A stretch of 38,488 nt of DNA from Xanthomonas arboricola pv. guizotiae (GCF_002940205.1 NZ_MDSK01000040.1:1-38488); one strand, 5' to 3'; positions 17,937-28,623 are shown, counted from the stretch's first letter. Numbers and translations: made by a program. The notes: a model not told the origin generated them from the sequence alone.

Positions 17937-18268
17937 GCAACGGCAGGTGTGCTGGCCGGGGCGAGAATGGCGTGGAGCTGAGAGGTGGGAGCGGGATCTG
18001 CGCTGGACGATTCGGCAACTCGGCGCCAGAACCTGCGTGACCCACCATCAATCGAGCGCACTGAGAAGCTGGAGTCGCAACCGAGAATTCGATGCCGGCT
18101 ACAGGCAGCGATGTATCAATCACCACTCCCGCATCCGAAGTTTCAAGGCCATCCGCCGACAGACTTGGTGCAATAGCAGTGCGCCGCCATAGCCATGAGA
18201 TCGCACCAGAATGAGCGCTCAACGATTTGAAACGAGCAGACTCAAAGACCAGCAAAAACCCGCTTTTG

Positions 18269-18296
18269 CCAATCCCCAATCCCCAATCCCCAATCC
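18269..18296 (-). repeat. heptad array, perfect (GGATTGG)x4, after def
   Basis: Four identical CCAATCC units on the plus strand give (GGATTGG)4 in the def mRNA sense, that is, runs of three to four Gs separated by ATT. This is a formal G-quadruplex motif located just past the def stop. Confidence 0.8.
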
Positions 18297-18302
18297 CAGC
18301 CC

Positions 18303-18815
18303 TCAAGCCACATGCTTGCGCTGCTTGGCCAGTTTCTTGCGCACCATTTCGCGCTTGAGCGGCGACAGGTAATCGACGAACAACTTGCCGTCCAGATGGT
18401 CCATCTCGTGCTGGATGCACACCGCCAGCAGGCCGTCGGTGCTCAGTTCCTGCGCCTTGCCCTGGCGGTCGAGATAGCGCACGGTGATCGCATCGGCGCG
18501 GGCGACGTCGGCATAGATGCCCGGTACCGACAGGCAGCCTTCCTGGTAAACCTGCTCGCCCTGCCTGCTCACGATCTCCGGGTTGATGAACACCTGCGGG
18601 AGCGTCTTCTCCTCGCTGACGTCGATCACCATGAAACGCTTGTGCACGTCCACCTGACTGGCGGCCAGGCCGATGCCGGGCGCCTCGTACATGGTCTGGA
18701 ACATGTCGTCGAGCAGGGTCTGGAATGCCGGGCTGGTGAGCTCGGCAGCGTCGACCGGCACGGCCTTGGTGCGCAGCCGCGGATCGGGGAATTCGAGAAT
18801 AGGGAGCAAAGCCAT
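18303..18815 (-). CDS. def: peptide deformylase
   Basis: Removes the N-formyl group from nascent proteins; an iron (or zinc) hydrolase of the cytoplasm. The 170-residue product has all three family motifs: GIGLAASQ (47-54), EGCLS (92-96, ligand C94) and QHEMDHLDG (HEMDH 136-140, two His ligands and the catalytic Glu). Length is normal for a type I enzyme. The start is ATG 18815 (MALLPILEF). It is oriented like fmt and rsmB but split from them by the 400-bp spacer, and it is divergent from the LysM gene. Confidence 0.97.
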   Translation of the reverse strand: MALLPILEFPDPRLRTKAVPVDAAELTSPAFQTLLDDMFQTMYEAPGIGLAASQVDVHKRFMVIDVSEEKTLPQVFINPEIVSRQGEQVYQEGCLSVPGIYADVARADAITVRYLDRQGKAQELSTDGLLAVCIQHEMDHLDGKLFVDYLSPLKREMVRKKLAKQRKHVA

Positions 18816-18878
18816 GGGATTACCCGTCTGGGAACACCGGCGCTGCGCCGGCAAGACGCTGTCATTCTAGCGCAATGC

Positions 18879-18909
18879 TTGCGTGCCGCCCCGGTTTCTG
18901 GACTATAGT
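18879..18909 (+). promoter_or_regulatory. possible promoter of the LysM gene
   Basis: TTGCGT (18879-18884) and TATAGT (18904-18909) are separated by 19 bp, a little long. The TATAGT lies about 38 bp before the LysM ATG, in the divergent def/LysM spacer. Confidence 0.4.
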
Positions 18910-18946
18910 GCGCGGACCTGTTGGGGAATCAGGCAAGAAGGCACTC

Positions 18947-20083
18947 ATGTTGAACCGACTTCGTACGGTCGTCGCTGCGGCGATGCTGACCGTCGCGACC
19001 TACGCTGCCGCGCAAGCGGTGGGCGAGCATCCAGAGACTTACGTGGTCCGCAAGGGCGATACCCTGTGGGACATCGCTGGACGTTTCCTGCAAAAACCCT
19101 GGTTGTGGCCGGAAATCTGGCAGGCCAACCCGCAGATCCAGAATCCGCACCTGATCTATCCCGGTGACGTGATCAGCCTGGCCTACCTGGATCGCGTCGC
19201 CAAGGGCACCGTCCAGCCCGGTCCGCGCCAGGAAGCACCGATCAACGCGATTCCGCTGGCCGATGTCGAGCCGTTCCTGAAGAACCTGCGCGTCACCGAC
19301 GACTTCGACCAGCTGCCGTATGTGGTGGGCCTGGAAGGCGGCCGCACGCGTGCCACCACCGGCCAGGTGGCGTATGTGGTCGGCCTGGACGATGCACAGC
19401 CGGGCCAGCGTTTTGCGGTGGTGCGCCCGACGGTGAAGTTCAGCCTGCCCAAGCACAACGAAGACCTCGATGCGGCCGGCAATATCACCGCAGGCTCGGG
19501 CAACATCTGGAAGAACTTCATCGCGCCGAGCACGCGCCGCGAGTTCCTCGGCTACGAACTGGCGCAGGTCAACGTCGGCACCATCACCCGCAGCGCAGCG
19601 GGCGGCAACTCCAAGGCAGCGACACTGCTGCTGCAGGACAGCGGCCGCGAGGTACGCGCCGGCGATCGCATCGTCGCCGTCGAGGCGCAGCCCTACGACC
19701 TGCAGTTCATCCCGCATCCGCCGTCGGAACAGGCCCTGCAGACCGAATTGCGGGTGCTGGCCATCTCCGATGCCTTCATCGTCGGCGGCACCCGCGACGT
19801 GATCGCCATCTCCGGCGGCGCCCGCGAAGGCATCGACAACGGCACGGTGTTCTCGATCTGGCGCAAGGGCCGCACGGTCAGCGACCGCGTCAAGCATTCG
19901 CGCTTCTCGCGGACCGACGACGACTTCAGCGGCCCGGCCGGCTCCACCGTCGGCCTGCCCGACGAATACGCCTCGCACGCGATGGTGTTCCGCACCTTCG
20001 ACAAGGTCAGCTATGCGCTGGTGATGGAAAGCGTCAAGCCGACCGGCCTGGGCTACTTCGTCAGGCATCCCGACGCGCAGTAA
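18947..20083 (+). CDS. secreted LysM-domain protein
   Basis: A 378-residue exported protein. It has a signal peptide (about 1-22, MLNRLRTVVAAAMLTVATYA), one LysM peptidoglycan-binding domain (31-78: TYVVRKGDTLWDIAGRFLQ...PGDVISL) and a long C-terminal part without a catalytic signature I recognise. It probably resides in the periplasm bound to murein. The start ATG at 18947 has AAGAAGG 6 nt upstream. A LysM gene directly before dprA is a common gammaproteobacterial arrangement, but here a strong hairpin separates the two, so co-transcription is doubtful. Confidence 0.9.
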   Translation: MLNRLRTVVAAAMLTVATYAAAQAVGEHPETYVVRKGDTLWDIAGRFLQKPWLWPEIWQANPQIQNPHLIYPGDVISLAYLDRVAKGTVQPGPRQEAPINAIPLADVEPFLKNLRVTDDFDQLPYVVGLEGGRTRATTGQVAYVVGLDDAQPGQRFAVVRPTVKFSLPKHNEDLDAAGNITAGSGNIWKNFIAPSTRREFLGYELAQVNVGTITRSAAGGNSKAATLLLQDSGREVRAGDRIVAVEAQPYDLQFIPHPPSEQALQTELRVLAISDAFIVGGTRDVIAISGGAREGIDNGTVFSIWRKGRTVSDRVKHSRFSRTDDDFSGPAGSTVGLPDEYASHAMVFRTFDKVSYALVMESVKPTGLGYFVRHPDAQ

Positions 20084-20106
20084 GCGAAAATTCCGATGCG
20101 GTAATA

Positions 20107-20130
20107 CGACGGCGCCTGAGGGCGCCGTCG
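20107..20130 (+). terminator. 10-bp hairpin between LysM gene and dprA
   Basis: CGACGGCGCC, loop TGAG, GGCGCCGTCG is a perfect 10-bp stem 23 bp after the LysM stop and 24 bp before dprA. The following T content is low, so it may attenuate rather than terminate. Confidence 0.55.
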
Positions 20131-20154
20131 GCGTTTGCGGTCCAGGCTGGACGC

Positions 20155-21300
20155 ATGGCCCTCCCCACGTCCGACCTGCGCGCACTCCTGACCCTGCTCC
20201 TGGCGGGCGGCCGCAGCCCGCCGCGGAAGGCATTGCTGACAACCTTCGGGGCAGCGGCCGAGATGCTGGCGGCCGGGCCTGCTGCATGGCGCTCCGCCGG
20301 CTGCGACGAACTGCAAACTGCGCTACTGCAAACCCCTGACACGCGCGCGCTGGACGCCGCGCTGCGCTGGTGCGAGCAACCAGGGCACCACCTGATCGGC
20401 TGGCACGACCCGGATTACCCGGCTTTGCTACGCCATATCGCCAACCCGCCGATCGCCCTGTTCGTGGACGGCGACCCCAACGCGCTCTGGCATCCTGGCG
20501 TGGCCGTGGTCGGCAGCCGCTCGGCCACTGCCGGCGGGCGCGACCACACGCGCGCATTCGCTTCCAGCCTTGCCAGCGCCGGGCTGAGCGTCGTCAGCGG
20601 CATGGCCGCAGGCGTGGATGCGATCGCACACGAGGCCGCACTGGCCCAGCGCGATGGCATCACCGTGGCGGTGGTCGGCACCGGCGCCGATGTGGCCTAT
20701 CCCGAGCGACACCAGGGCTTGCGCGATCGCATCGCCGCGCGCGGCGCGGTGGTCAGCGAGTACCTGCCCGGTACCGGGCCGGTCGCGGGGCACTTCCCGG
20801 CCCGCAACCGGATCATCGCCGGGCTGGCCCTGGGCACCCTGGTGGTGGAAGCGGCCATGCGCTCGGGCGCGCTGATCACCGCGCGGCTGGCGGCGGAGGC
20901 CGGGCGCGAGGTGTTCGCCCTGCCCGGCTCGCTGCACAATCCGCTCGCACGCGGCTGCCATCACCTGATCCGGCAGGGCGCCACCCTGGCGCAGGAGCCG
21001 GCCCAGATCATCGAGGGGCTGGGCCTGCTGTCGGGCGAATTGGCCAGCGCCTTGCGCGAGCGCCTGGCCGCCCCCACTGAGTTGCCCAGGAAGACAACGT
21101 CCGGCGCTGGCGCCGGCCCTGCCCGCTCCGATCCCGACTACCAGCGCTTGTGGCAGGCGCTGGGCCACGACCCAACCCCTATGGATTCATTGGTGCAGCG
21201 CACCGGATTGACGGCCGCCGCGCTGTCCTCCATGCTGCTCATCATGGAACTGGAGGGAGACGTGGTCGCCGAGCACGGTCGCTATACCCGCAATCCCTAG
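20155..21300 (+). CDS. dprA: DNA-processing protein DprA (Smf)
   Basis: Loads RecA on incoming single-stranded DNA during natural transformation. The 381-residue product has an N-terminal helical region (1-75), the Rossmann DNA-binding core (about 80-290) with [10 protein letters not shown] (116-125), [21 protein letters not shown] (143-163) and [18 protein letters not shown] (227-244), and a C-terminal winged-helix (DML1-like) domain (about 325-381). Length is typical of three-domain proteobacterial DprA. The start ATG is at 20155. smg follows 43 bp later, the usual dprA-smg-topA order, here interrupted by two GYF_2 genes. Confidence 0.95.
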   Translation: MALPTSDLRALLTLLLAGGRSPPRKALLTTFGAAAEMLAAGPAAWRSAGCDELQTALLQTPDTRALDAALRWCEQPGHHLIGWHDPDYPALLRHIANPPIALFVDGDPNALWHPGVAVVGSRSATAGGRDHTRAFASSLASAGLSVVSGMAAGVDAIAHEAALAQRDGITVAVVGTGADVAYPERHQGLRDRIAARGAVVSEYLPGTGPVAGHFPARNRIIAGLALGTLVVEAAMRSGALITARLAAEAGREVFALPGSLHNPLARGCHHLIRQGATLAQEPAQIIEGLGLLSGELASALRERLAAPTELPRKTTSGAGAGPARSDPDYQRLWQALGHDPTPMDSLVQRTGLTAAALSSMLLIMELEGDVVAEHGRYTRNP

Positions 21301-21343
21301 TTTCTTCACCTCCACAGCGTCGCGCGACGCAGGCCGAGGGGCA

Positions 21344-21817
21344 ATGAAAGAGAGCATTCTTGATGTACTGCTGTACCTGTTCGAACATTATTTCAGCGAA
21401 GATGCGGACCTGGTCCGCGACCGTGACTCGCTTCAGAACGGCCTGATCCAGGCCGGTTTCAGTCCCGCAGAAATCAGCAAAGCCTTCGATTGGCTGGACG
21501 CGCTCTCCGAGCAGCGGCCCAGCGTCGCGCGCCCGCATGTCGATGGACCGGTCCGCATCTATCACGGCCCGGAGCTGGACAAGCTCGATGTGGACTGCCG
21601 TGGATTCCTGCTGTTCCTGGAGCAACACCGCATCCTCGACGCCGACCAGCGCGAGCTGGTGCTGGATCGCGCCATGGCGCTGGACCAGGACGAACTGGAC
21701 CTGGACGACCTCAAATGGGTGGTCTTGATGGTGCTGTTCAACCAGCCGGGTGCCGAAGCGGCCTACGCCTGGATGGAAACGCAGATGTTCCTGGACGAGC
21801 CTGAACCCGTACACTGA
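21344..21817 (+). CDS. smg: Smg family protein (DUF494)
   Basis: A 157-residue acidic soluble protein. It begins [17 protein letters not shown] and continues with [14 protein letters not shown] near the C-terminus, both hallmarks of Smg/DUF494. Its molecular role is not established. The gene conventionally lies between dprA and topA, as it does here apart from the two inserted GYF_2 genes. The start ATG is at 21344 with GAGGGG upstream. The next gene begins 37 bp past its stop. Confidence 0.93.
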   Translation: MKESILDVLLYLFEHYFSEDADLVRDRDSLQNGLIQAGFSPAEISKAFDWLDALSEQRPSVARPHVDGPVRIYHGPELDKLDVDCRGFLLFLEQHRILDADQRELVLDRAMALDQDELDLDDLKWVVLMVLFNQPGAEAAYAWMETQMFLDEPEPVH

Positions 21818-21854
21818 GGCGGAAGCCGCAACGGACGCGTGCGAGGGGACGGCA

Positions 21855-22586
21855 ATGAGCAGTTGGTATTACGCCGAGGGCAACCGCCACCGGCGTGGCC
21901 CGGTGGCCGACGAGGCCTTGCTGGCGCTGTATCGCGATCACGCGATTGCACTGGACACCCTGGTCTGGCGCGAAGGATTTGCCCGATGGGTGCCGCTGTC
22001 TGCGTGCGCCGACGAGCTCGGGCCACCGATATCCACCGATCTGCGCGCCGCGCCGCCGCCGCCCCTGCCGCCGGTTCCGCCAGCGGCTGTCCATAACGCA
22101 GCCGCCAGTGCACCCTCTTCGTCAGCGCATCGCCTGCCTGGCAACGGGCCGGGGTGGCCGCTGGCGTTGGTGCTGGGCGCGGTGGTGGGCATGTTCGTGC
22201 TGGTGGCGATGATCGGCATCCTGGCGGCGATCGCGCTGCCGGCGTACCAGGACTACACCGCGCGTACCAAGGTCGCCCAGGCGATTGCGGCGCTGACGCC
22301 CCTGAAGCCGCAGATCGCCGAATTTCTCGCGCAGCGAGGCCGTTGCCCGGTCAACGGCGACGCCGGCTTTCTCGCGCCCGAGCAGTATGCGAACGATGTC
22401 CTGAGCAGCGTGCGGATCGGCCGTTTCGACACCACCGAGTGCGGCGTCGAGGCGCTGCTGCATGCGCCGAAAATGACCAGGATCGACGGCAAGGCGCTGT
22501 GGCTGGATTTCGACGCGGACGCCGGCAGCTGGCAGTGCAGCTCCGAGATCGACGACAACCAACTTCCGCCGGACTGCCGCGGCTAG
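21855..22586 (+). CDS. GYF_2-domain protein fused to a type IV pilin-like segment
   Basis: A 243-residue composite protein. Residues 1-56 are a GYF_2 (DUF4339) domain: WYYAEGNRHRRGPV...LVWREGFARWVPL. A Pro/Ala-rich linker (57-100) follows, then a hydrophobic helix (101-130) running into IGILAAIALPAYQDY (120-134), the N-terminal helix pattern of type IV pilins. The C-terminal part ends with W226-x-C...LPPDC241, like the disulfide-bounded D-region of PilA-type pilins. There is no prepilin-peptidase site (no G followed by FTLIE), so the helix should be an uncleaved membrane anchor with the GYF domain in the cytoplasm and the pilin-like head outside. GYF_2 domains are thought to bind Pro-rich peptides. 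The start ATG at 21855 has GAGGGG nearby. Paralogous GYF_2 gene 27 bp downstream; function unknown. Confidence 0.82.
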   Translation: MSSWYYAEGNRHRRGPVADEALLALYRDHAIALDTLVWREGFARWVPLSACADELGPPISTDLRAAPPPPLPPVPPAAVHNAAASAPSSSAHRLPGNGPGWPLALVLGAVVGMFVLVAMIGILAAIALPAYQDYTARTKVAQAIAALTPLKPQIAEFLAQRGRCPVNGDAGFLAPEQYANDVLSSVRIGRFDTTECGVEALLHAPKMTRIDGKALWLDFDADAGSWQCSSEIDDNQLPPDCRG

Positions 22587-22613
22587 TCAATCGCTTTACG
22601 CAAGGGGACTTCA

Positions 22614-23843
22614 ATGACGCAGTGGTATTACGCCGACGCACAACGCGAGCGCCAGGGGCCGGTGGACACGGACACGCTTCGCGCGCGCCTGTCGGACGGC
22701 CTGATCGATGCGTCCAGCCTGGTCTGGCGCGAAGGCTTTCCACAGTGGGTGGCACTTGGCGAGGTCGCGGCCGAGCTGGGGATCGACACGTCAGTGCCGG
22801 CAACCGCCGCGCCGATCGGAGGTGCGCCGGTGGACGGTGCGCACGCTGAGCCGCAGGCGACGGTTTACCCGACCAGTGTCGCGGTGGATCACCTGCCTAC
22901 CGGCGCCGCGTCGCTTGCCGGCCCGGCGGCAGACGCTGCGCTCGGGCAGGCCGACGCCGGGCTTGCCGATCACCCTGGCGCAGTCGATCACCAGCAGCGT
23001 CCGCCGAGCGGGCACGCTGCACCGGCAGATCCGGTGGCGTGGCCCACCACGCCGGCAGCCCCCGCGACACCCGCCGCGGCATCGAGCCCGATGCCGACCA
23101 ACAGCTCCCACGCGCCTGCAACGCCCCCGCATGCGCCGTCGCAAGCACCCGCCGGCGCGGCGCCTCCAGGCGCCTGGGACTCCATCGCCACGCCCGCGGC
23201 AAGCGTCGCATTGCACGATGCCCCGGTTGTCTACGCCGGCCTGTGGCGGCGCGTGGCCGCCAGCATCCTGGACAGCCTGATCACCACCTTCGCGGTGTAC
23301 CTGATCGTGATCCCGCTGGTGTTCGTGGTGGCGCTGCTGACCACCCGGGGCGACTCCGGTTCTGCACTGGACGATGGCAGCCCGCTCGGCATTGCGATCC
23401 TGGTGATGTCCTACGGCATCGGCCTGGCGATCCCGACGCTGTATTTCGCCTGGATGCAGTCCAGCCGGCATCAGGCCAGCCTGGGCAAGCTCGCCTGCGG
23501 CATCAAGCTGGTGCGCGCCGACAGCAACGGCGGCCGGGTCGGTTTCTGGCGCAATGTGCTGCGCTACCTGGCCTATATGCTGATCAGCGTGCTCACCCTG
23601 GGCATCGGCGCGATCGTGGCCGCGTTCATGGCCGGCATGAGCGCGCGCAAGCAGGCTCCGCACGACAAGGTCTGCGACACCCTGGTCGTGGACCGCTGGG
23701 CGTTTACGGATCACCCGGAGCGCCAGTCCAGCGGCCTGGACACGGTCACCATCGTGGTCCTGGCCATTTATGCGGTGCTGCTGGTGATCTCGGTGGTGGT
23801 GGTGGGCTTCATGCTGGCCGCCATCGGAATGAGCCAGAGCTAG
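22614..23843 (+). CDS. GYF_2 plus RDD-domain membrane protein
   Basis: A 409-residue protein. GYF_2 domain at 1-55 (QWYYADAQRERQGPV...LVWREGFPQWVAL), closely similar to the domain in the preceding gene; a 150-residue Pro/Ala-rich disordered linker (56-205); then an RDD membrane domain (206-360) with the signature Arg/Asp residues in GLWRRVAASILDSLI and the SLGKLACGIKLV segment, and a last hydrophobic helix (376-405). RDD proteins are small membrane proteins, some linked to ion transport; the role here is unknown. It forms an apparent operon with the GYF-pilin gene (27-bp gap). A hairpin follows its stop. Confidence 0.85.
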   Translation: MTQWYYADAQRERQGPVDTDTLRARLSDGLIDASSLVWREGFPQWVALGEVAAELGIDTSVPATAAPIGGAPVDGAHAEPQATVYPTSVAVDHLPTGAASLAGPAADAALGQADAGLADHPGAVDHQQRPPSGHAAPADPVAWPTTPAAPATPAAASSPMPTNSSHAPATPPHAPSQAPAGAAPPGAWDSIATPAASVALHDAPVVYAGLWRRVAASILDSLITTFAVYLIVIPLVFVVALLTTRGDSGSALDDGSPLGIAILVMSYGIGLAIPTLYFAWMQSSRHQASLGKLACGIKLVRADSNGGRVGFWRNVLRYLAYMLISVLTLGIGAIVAAFMAGMSARKQAPHDKVCDTLVVDRWAFTDHPERQSSGLDTVTIVVLAIYAVLLVISVVVVGFMLAAIGMSQS

Positions 23844-23867
23844 CAGTTCGCGGCCCTGGCCGCTTGA

Positions 23868-23894
23868 CACGGCGGCGTCCGCCGTGATCTTTCT
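23868..23894 (+). terminator. hairpin with T-rich tail after the RDD gene
   Basis: CACGGCGG, loop CGT, CCGCCGTG form an 8-bp stem followed by ATCTTTCT, 24 bp past the stop. It probably ends the GYF operon. An overlapping TTGACA at 23864 could serve as a -35, but no -10 lies at proper spacing. Confidence 0.6.
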
Positions 23895-23907
23895 AATAAG
23901 AGAACTG

Positions 23908-23934
23908 AACGCCCGGGCTCGTTTCCCGGGCGTT
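23908..23934. repeat. 10-bp inverted repeat in the topA leader region
   Basis: AACGCCCGGG and CCCGGGCGTT flank a 7-base loop about 90 bp before the topA start. No T-run follows, so a second terminator is less likely than a leader hairpin or operator. Confidence 0.5.
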
Positions 23935-24025
23935 GATCTGTGGGAAACGGTCGATCTGCTTCCCTCCATCGGCCAATTAGGCCACGCTACCCGCCCCCCG
24001 GGCCCTGCCCAAAGAATTCGCCACC

Positions 24026-26524
<2,499 letters not shown>

Positions 26525-26533
26525 GGGCGCCGC

Positions 26534-27097
26534 ATGCAGCACACGCTCAGCCTGGACAGCGCCGTCGCCACCCTGACCCGGGGCGGCGTGATCGCCTATC
26601 CCACCGAAGCGGTGTGGGGACTGGGCTGCGACCCGCGCCAGCAGGCCGCCGTGCTGCGGCTGCTGGAGATCAAACGCCGCCCGGTCGACAAGGGCGTGAT
26701 CGTGGTCGCCGCCAGCCTGGATGTGCTGCACGACTGGGTGGATCTGGACGCACTGGCGCCGGCCCGCCGGCAGGACGTGCTGGCCAGCTGGCCGGGCCCG
26801 CATACCTGGATCCTGCCGATCACCGCACAGGCGCCGCGCTGGGTCACAGGCGCGCATGACGGGCTGGCGGTGCGCATCAGCGCGCATCCGCTGGTCGCCG
26901 CGCTCTGTGCGGCCTGGGGCGGCCCGTTGGTGTCCACCAGCGCCAACCTGGCCGGCAAGCCGCCCGCGCGCAGCCGACAGGCGCTGGACCCGGCCCTGCT
27001 GGCCAGCATCGACGGGGTGACCGATGGCGAGGTGGGCGCATTGGCGCAACCGACCCAGATCCGCGATGCCCGCAGCGGACAGATCCTGCGCGACTGA
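26534..27097 (+). CDS. tsaC: threonylcarbamoyl-AMP synthase (TsaC/YrdC)
   Basis: Makes threonylcarbamoyl-AMP from threonine, bicarbonate and ATP for the t6A37 modification of ANN-decoding tRNAs, which include the tRNA-Ile2 in this window. The 187-residue product has the SUA5/YrdC fold signatures GGVIAYPTEAVWGLGCD (17-33), the KRRP segment (47-50), VRISAHPLVAAL and the STSANLAGKPP active-site loop. Length is that of the short TsaC type. The start ATG at 26534 lies 9 bp past the topA stop; a dprA-smg-topA-tsaC neighbourhood is common in this lineage. Confidence 0.95.
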   Translation: MQHTLSLDSAVATLTRGGVIAYPTEAVWGLGCDPRQQAAVLRLLEIKRRPVDKGVIVVAASLDVLHDWVDLDALAPARRQDVLASWPGPHTWILPITAQAPRWVTGAHDGLAVRISAHPLVAALCAAWGGPLVSTSANLAGKPPARSRQALDPALLASIDGVTDGEVGALAQPTQIRDARSGQILRD

Positions 27098-27187
27098 GCA
27101 GCCGCCACGCGCCGCCTGTCGGCGCGCTTGGCCCCGCACACCGCCGGCCCCTTTGCCCACAGCCGGGCAGACGCGCACACTGCAGCC

Positions 27188-27967
27188 ATGCGTACCGTCC
27201 TGACCCTTCTGTTGCTGGCCACCGCGCTGCCTGCGTCGGCGGCCAGTACCGCCAGCAAACCGGATCCGAATGTGCGGATCTACCGCTGCGTCAGCAGCAC
27301 CGGCACCGTCGCCTTGCAGGATGCGCCGTGCAGCAGCGGCCGCCAGCAGGTGCTGGACCTGCAGCGCCCGCAGGATCCGCCGCCGCAACCGCAGCGCGCC
27401 GTTGCCGCCCCGGCCGCCGTCGCGACGCAGCCACCGCGCGAGGTGCGCATCATCACCGTGCAGCCGCCGCAGCCGATGTACGAGTGCACCACCGAAGACG
27501 GCAACCGCTATACCAGCGACAGCCCGGACGGCAATCCGCGCTGGGTGCCGACCTGGGGCCCGGCCTATGTGGGCAACGGCATTGCCCCGCCGGTCAGCGG
27601 CGGCGGCATCCAGCGTCCGCCGATCTCGGTCCGCCCACGCCCGGCGATGTCGGTGCAGGGAAGCGCCGGTCGCGGTGGCAGCCTGCGCGGCAGCGCAAGC
27701 TTCGGCGGCGGCGGTTATCAGGGAGGCTACGAAGGCGGCTACAACGGCGGCGGCTACGGCGGCACGGTGATCGTGCCGTACGGCAACGTGCAGATCCGCG
27801 ACGAATGCCATGCCCTGCCCGAACAGGAAGTCTGCGCGCGCCTGGCCGACCGTCGCTGGGAGCTGATCCGCCGCTACAACAACGCCCTGCAGAGCGAGCG
27901 CCAGGATCTGAGCCGCGAACAGCGCGGCATCGACGCGCGCCTGCAGCGCGATTGCGGCGGCGCATGA
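27188..27967 (+). CDS. secreted DUF4124-domain protein with Gly/Tyr-rich region
   Basis: A 259-residue exported protein. Signal peptide at about 1-20 (MRTVLTLLLLATALPASAAS), then a DUF4124 unit (about 28-55: VRIYRCVSSTGTVALQDAPC) with two Cys, a Pro-rich linker, a second Cys-containing YECTTEDGNRY segment, a Gly-rich stretch with GGY repeats (about 176-197) and a C-terminal helix with Cys residues in ECHALPEQEVC and the final DC. The family role is unknown; DUF4124 is common in periplasmic proteins of proteobacteria. The start ATG at 27188 gives a complete signal peptide. The stop overlaps the next start. Confidence 0.8.
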   Translation: MRTVLTLLLLATALPASAASTASKPDPNVRIYRCVSSTGTVALQDAPCSSGRQQVLDLQRPQDPPPQPQRAVAAPAAVATQPPREVRIITVQPPQPMYECTTEDGNRYTSDSPDGNPRWVPTWGPAYVGNGIAPPVSGGGIQRPPISVRPRPAMSVQGSAGRGGSLRGSASFGGGGYQGGYEGGYNGGGYGGTVIVPYGNVQIRDECHALPEQEVCARLADRRWELIRRYNNALQSERQDLSREQRGIDARLQRDCGGA

Positions 27968-28623
27968 GGCGCTGGCCGTGGGCGGTATTGCTGGCGTGTG
28001 CTTCGGTGGCCGGCGCCCAGGAAGTGGCGATCTACCGGTGCACCGACTCCAGCGGCGCGCTCACCGTGCAGAACATGCCGTGCCCGAAGGGCATGCAGCA
28101 GCAGAAGAAACTGATGACGGCACCGGCCGCGGTGCCGTTGACGGCGGGTGGATCAGGCGCGGCGTCGCCTGCGCGTAGCACGCCCGCTGCGCAGCCGCCC
28201 ACGATGCCCAAGACCGATGTCCCCGCCGCCGCTCCGGCTGCAACGCCGGCACCGACGCCGCCGGCCGCGCCCTCGACCTCCACGCTGCCACCGCCGCCCT
28301 TGTTCGAATGCACCGCGTACGACAACGGGCGCTATTTCACCGAAGACCGCGAGCCGGCCACGCGCTGCCTGCCGATGCAGACCACCAACCTGGCGGGCGG
28401 GCCGGCAACCGGCGGCGGCAGCGCCTGCGAAGTGGTCACCGACCGCTGCGCACCGGTGCCGGACCAGAGCCTGTGCGAGGCCTGGCGCCAGCGTGCCGAA
28501 CAGGCCGAATCGACCTGGCGCTTCTCCGACGAGGCGCAAGCGGCCGAGCGCAAGCAGCGCTACGTGCAGATGCGTCGGGTGCTGGACGAAAGCCGCTGCG
28601 CGAATCCGTCCGCCACGCCATGA
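27964..28623 (+). CDS. second secreted DUF4124-domain protein
   Basis: A 219-residue exported protein, paralogous in layout to its upstream neighbour. Signal peptide about 1-19 (MRRWPWAVLLACASVAGAQ), DUF4124 unit VAIYRCTDSSGALTVQNMPCPKG (21-43), a Pro/Ala/Thr-rich linker, a second LFECTAYDNGRYFTED segment, then CEVVTDRCAPVPDQSLCEAW and a C-terminal charged helix. The ATG overlaps the previous TGA as ATGA, so the pair is translationally coupled. Its function is unknown. Confidence 0.8.
   Translation: MRRWPWAVLLACASVAGAQEVAIYRCTDSSGALTVQNMPCPKGMQQQKKLMTAPAAVPLTAGGSGAASPARSTPAAQPPTMPKTDVPAAAPAATPAPTPPAAPSTSTLPPPPLFECTAYDNGRYFTEDREPATRCLPMQTTNLAGGPATGGGSACEVVTDRCAPVPDQSLCEAWRQRAEQAESTWRFSDEAQAAERKQRYVQMRRVLDESRCANPSATP

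Larger units (their letters stand above)
17903..18302. other. 400-bp spacer between def and fmt, bounded by inverted heptad arrays
   Basis: This segment separates two genes that are usually adjacent. It has a GGGATTC array at the fmt side, a CCAATCC array at the def side, and about 330 bp between them of visibly lower GC content with no convincing gene. GCAAAA...TTTTGC at 18252-18269 can form a small hairpin past def. I see no transposase or terminal inverted repeats other than the arrays. Confidence 0.6.

Noticed and set aside
17947..18192. 81-aa plus-strand frame in the def-fmt spacer
   Set aside because: No recognisable product or ribosome site; composition like non-coding DNA.
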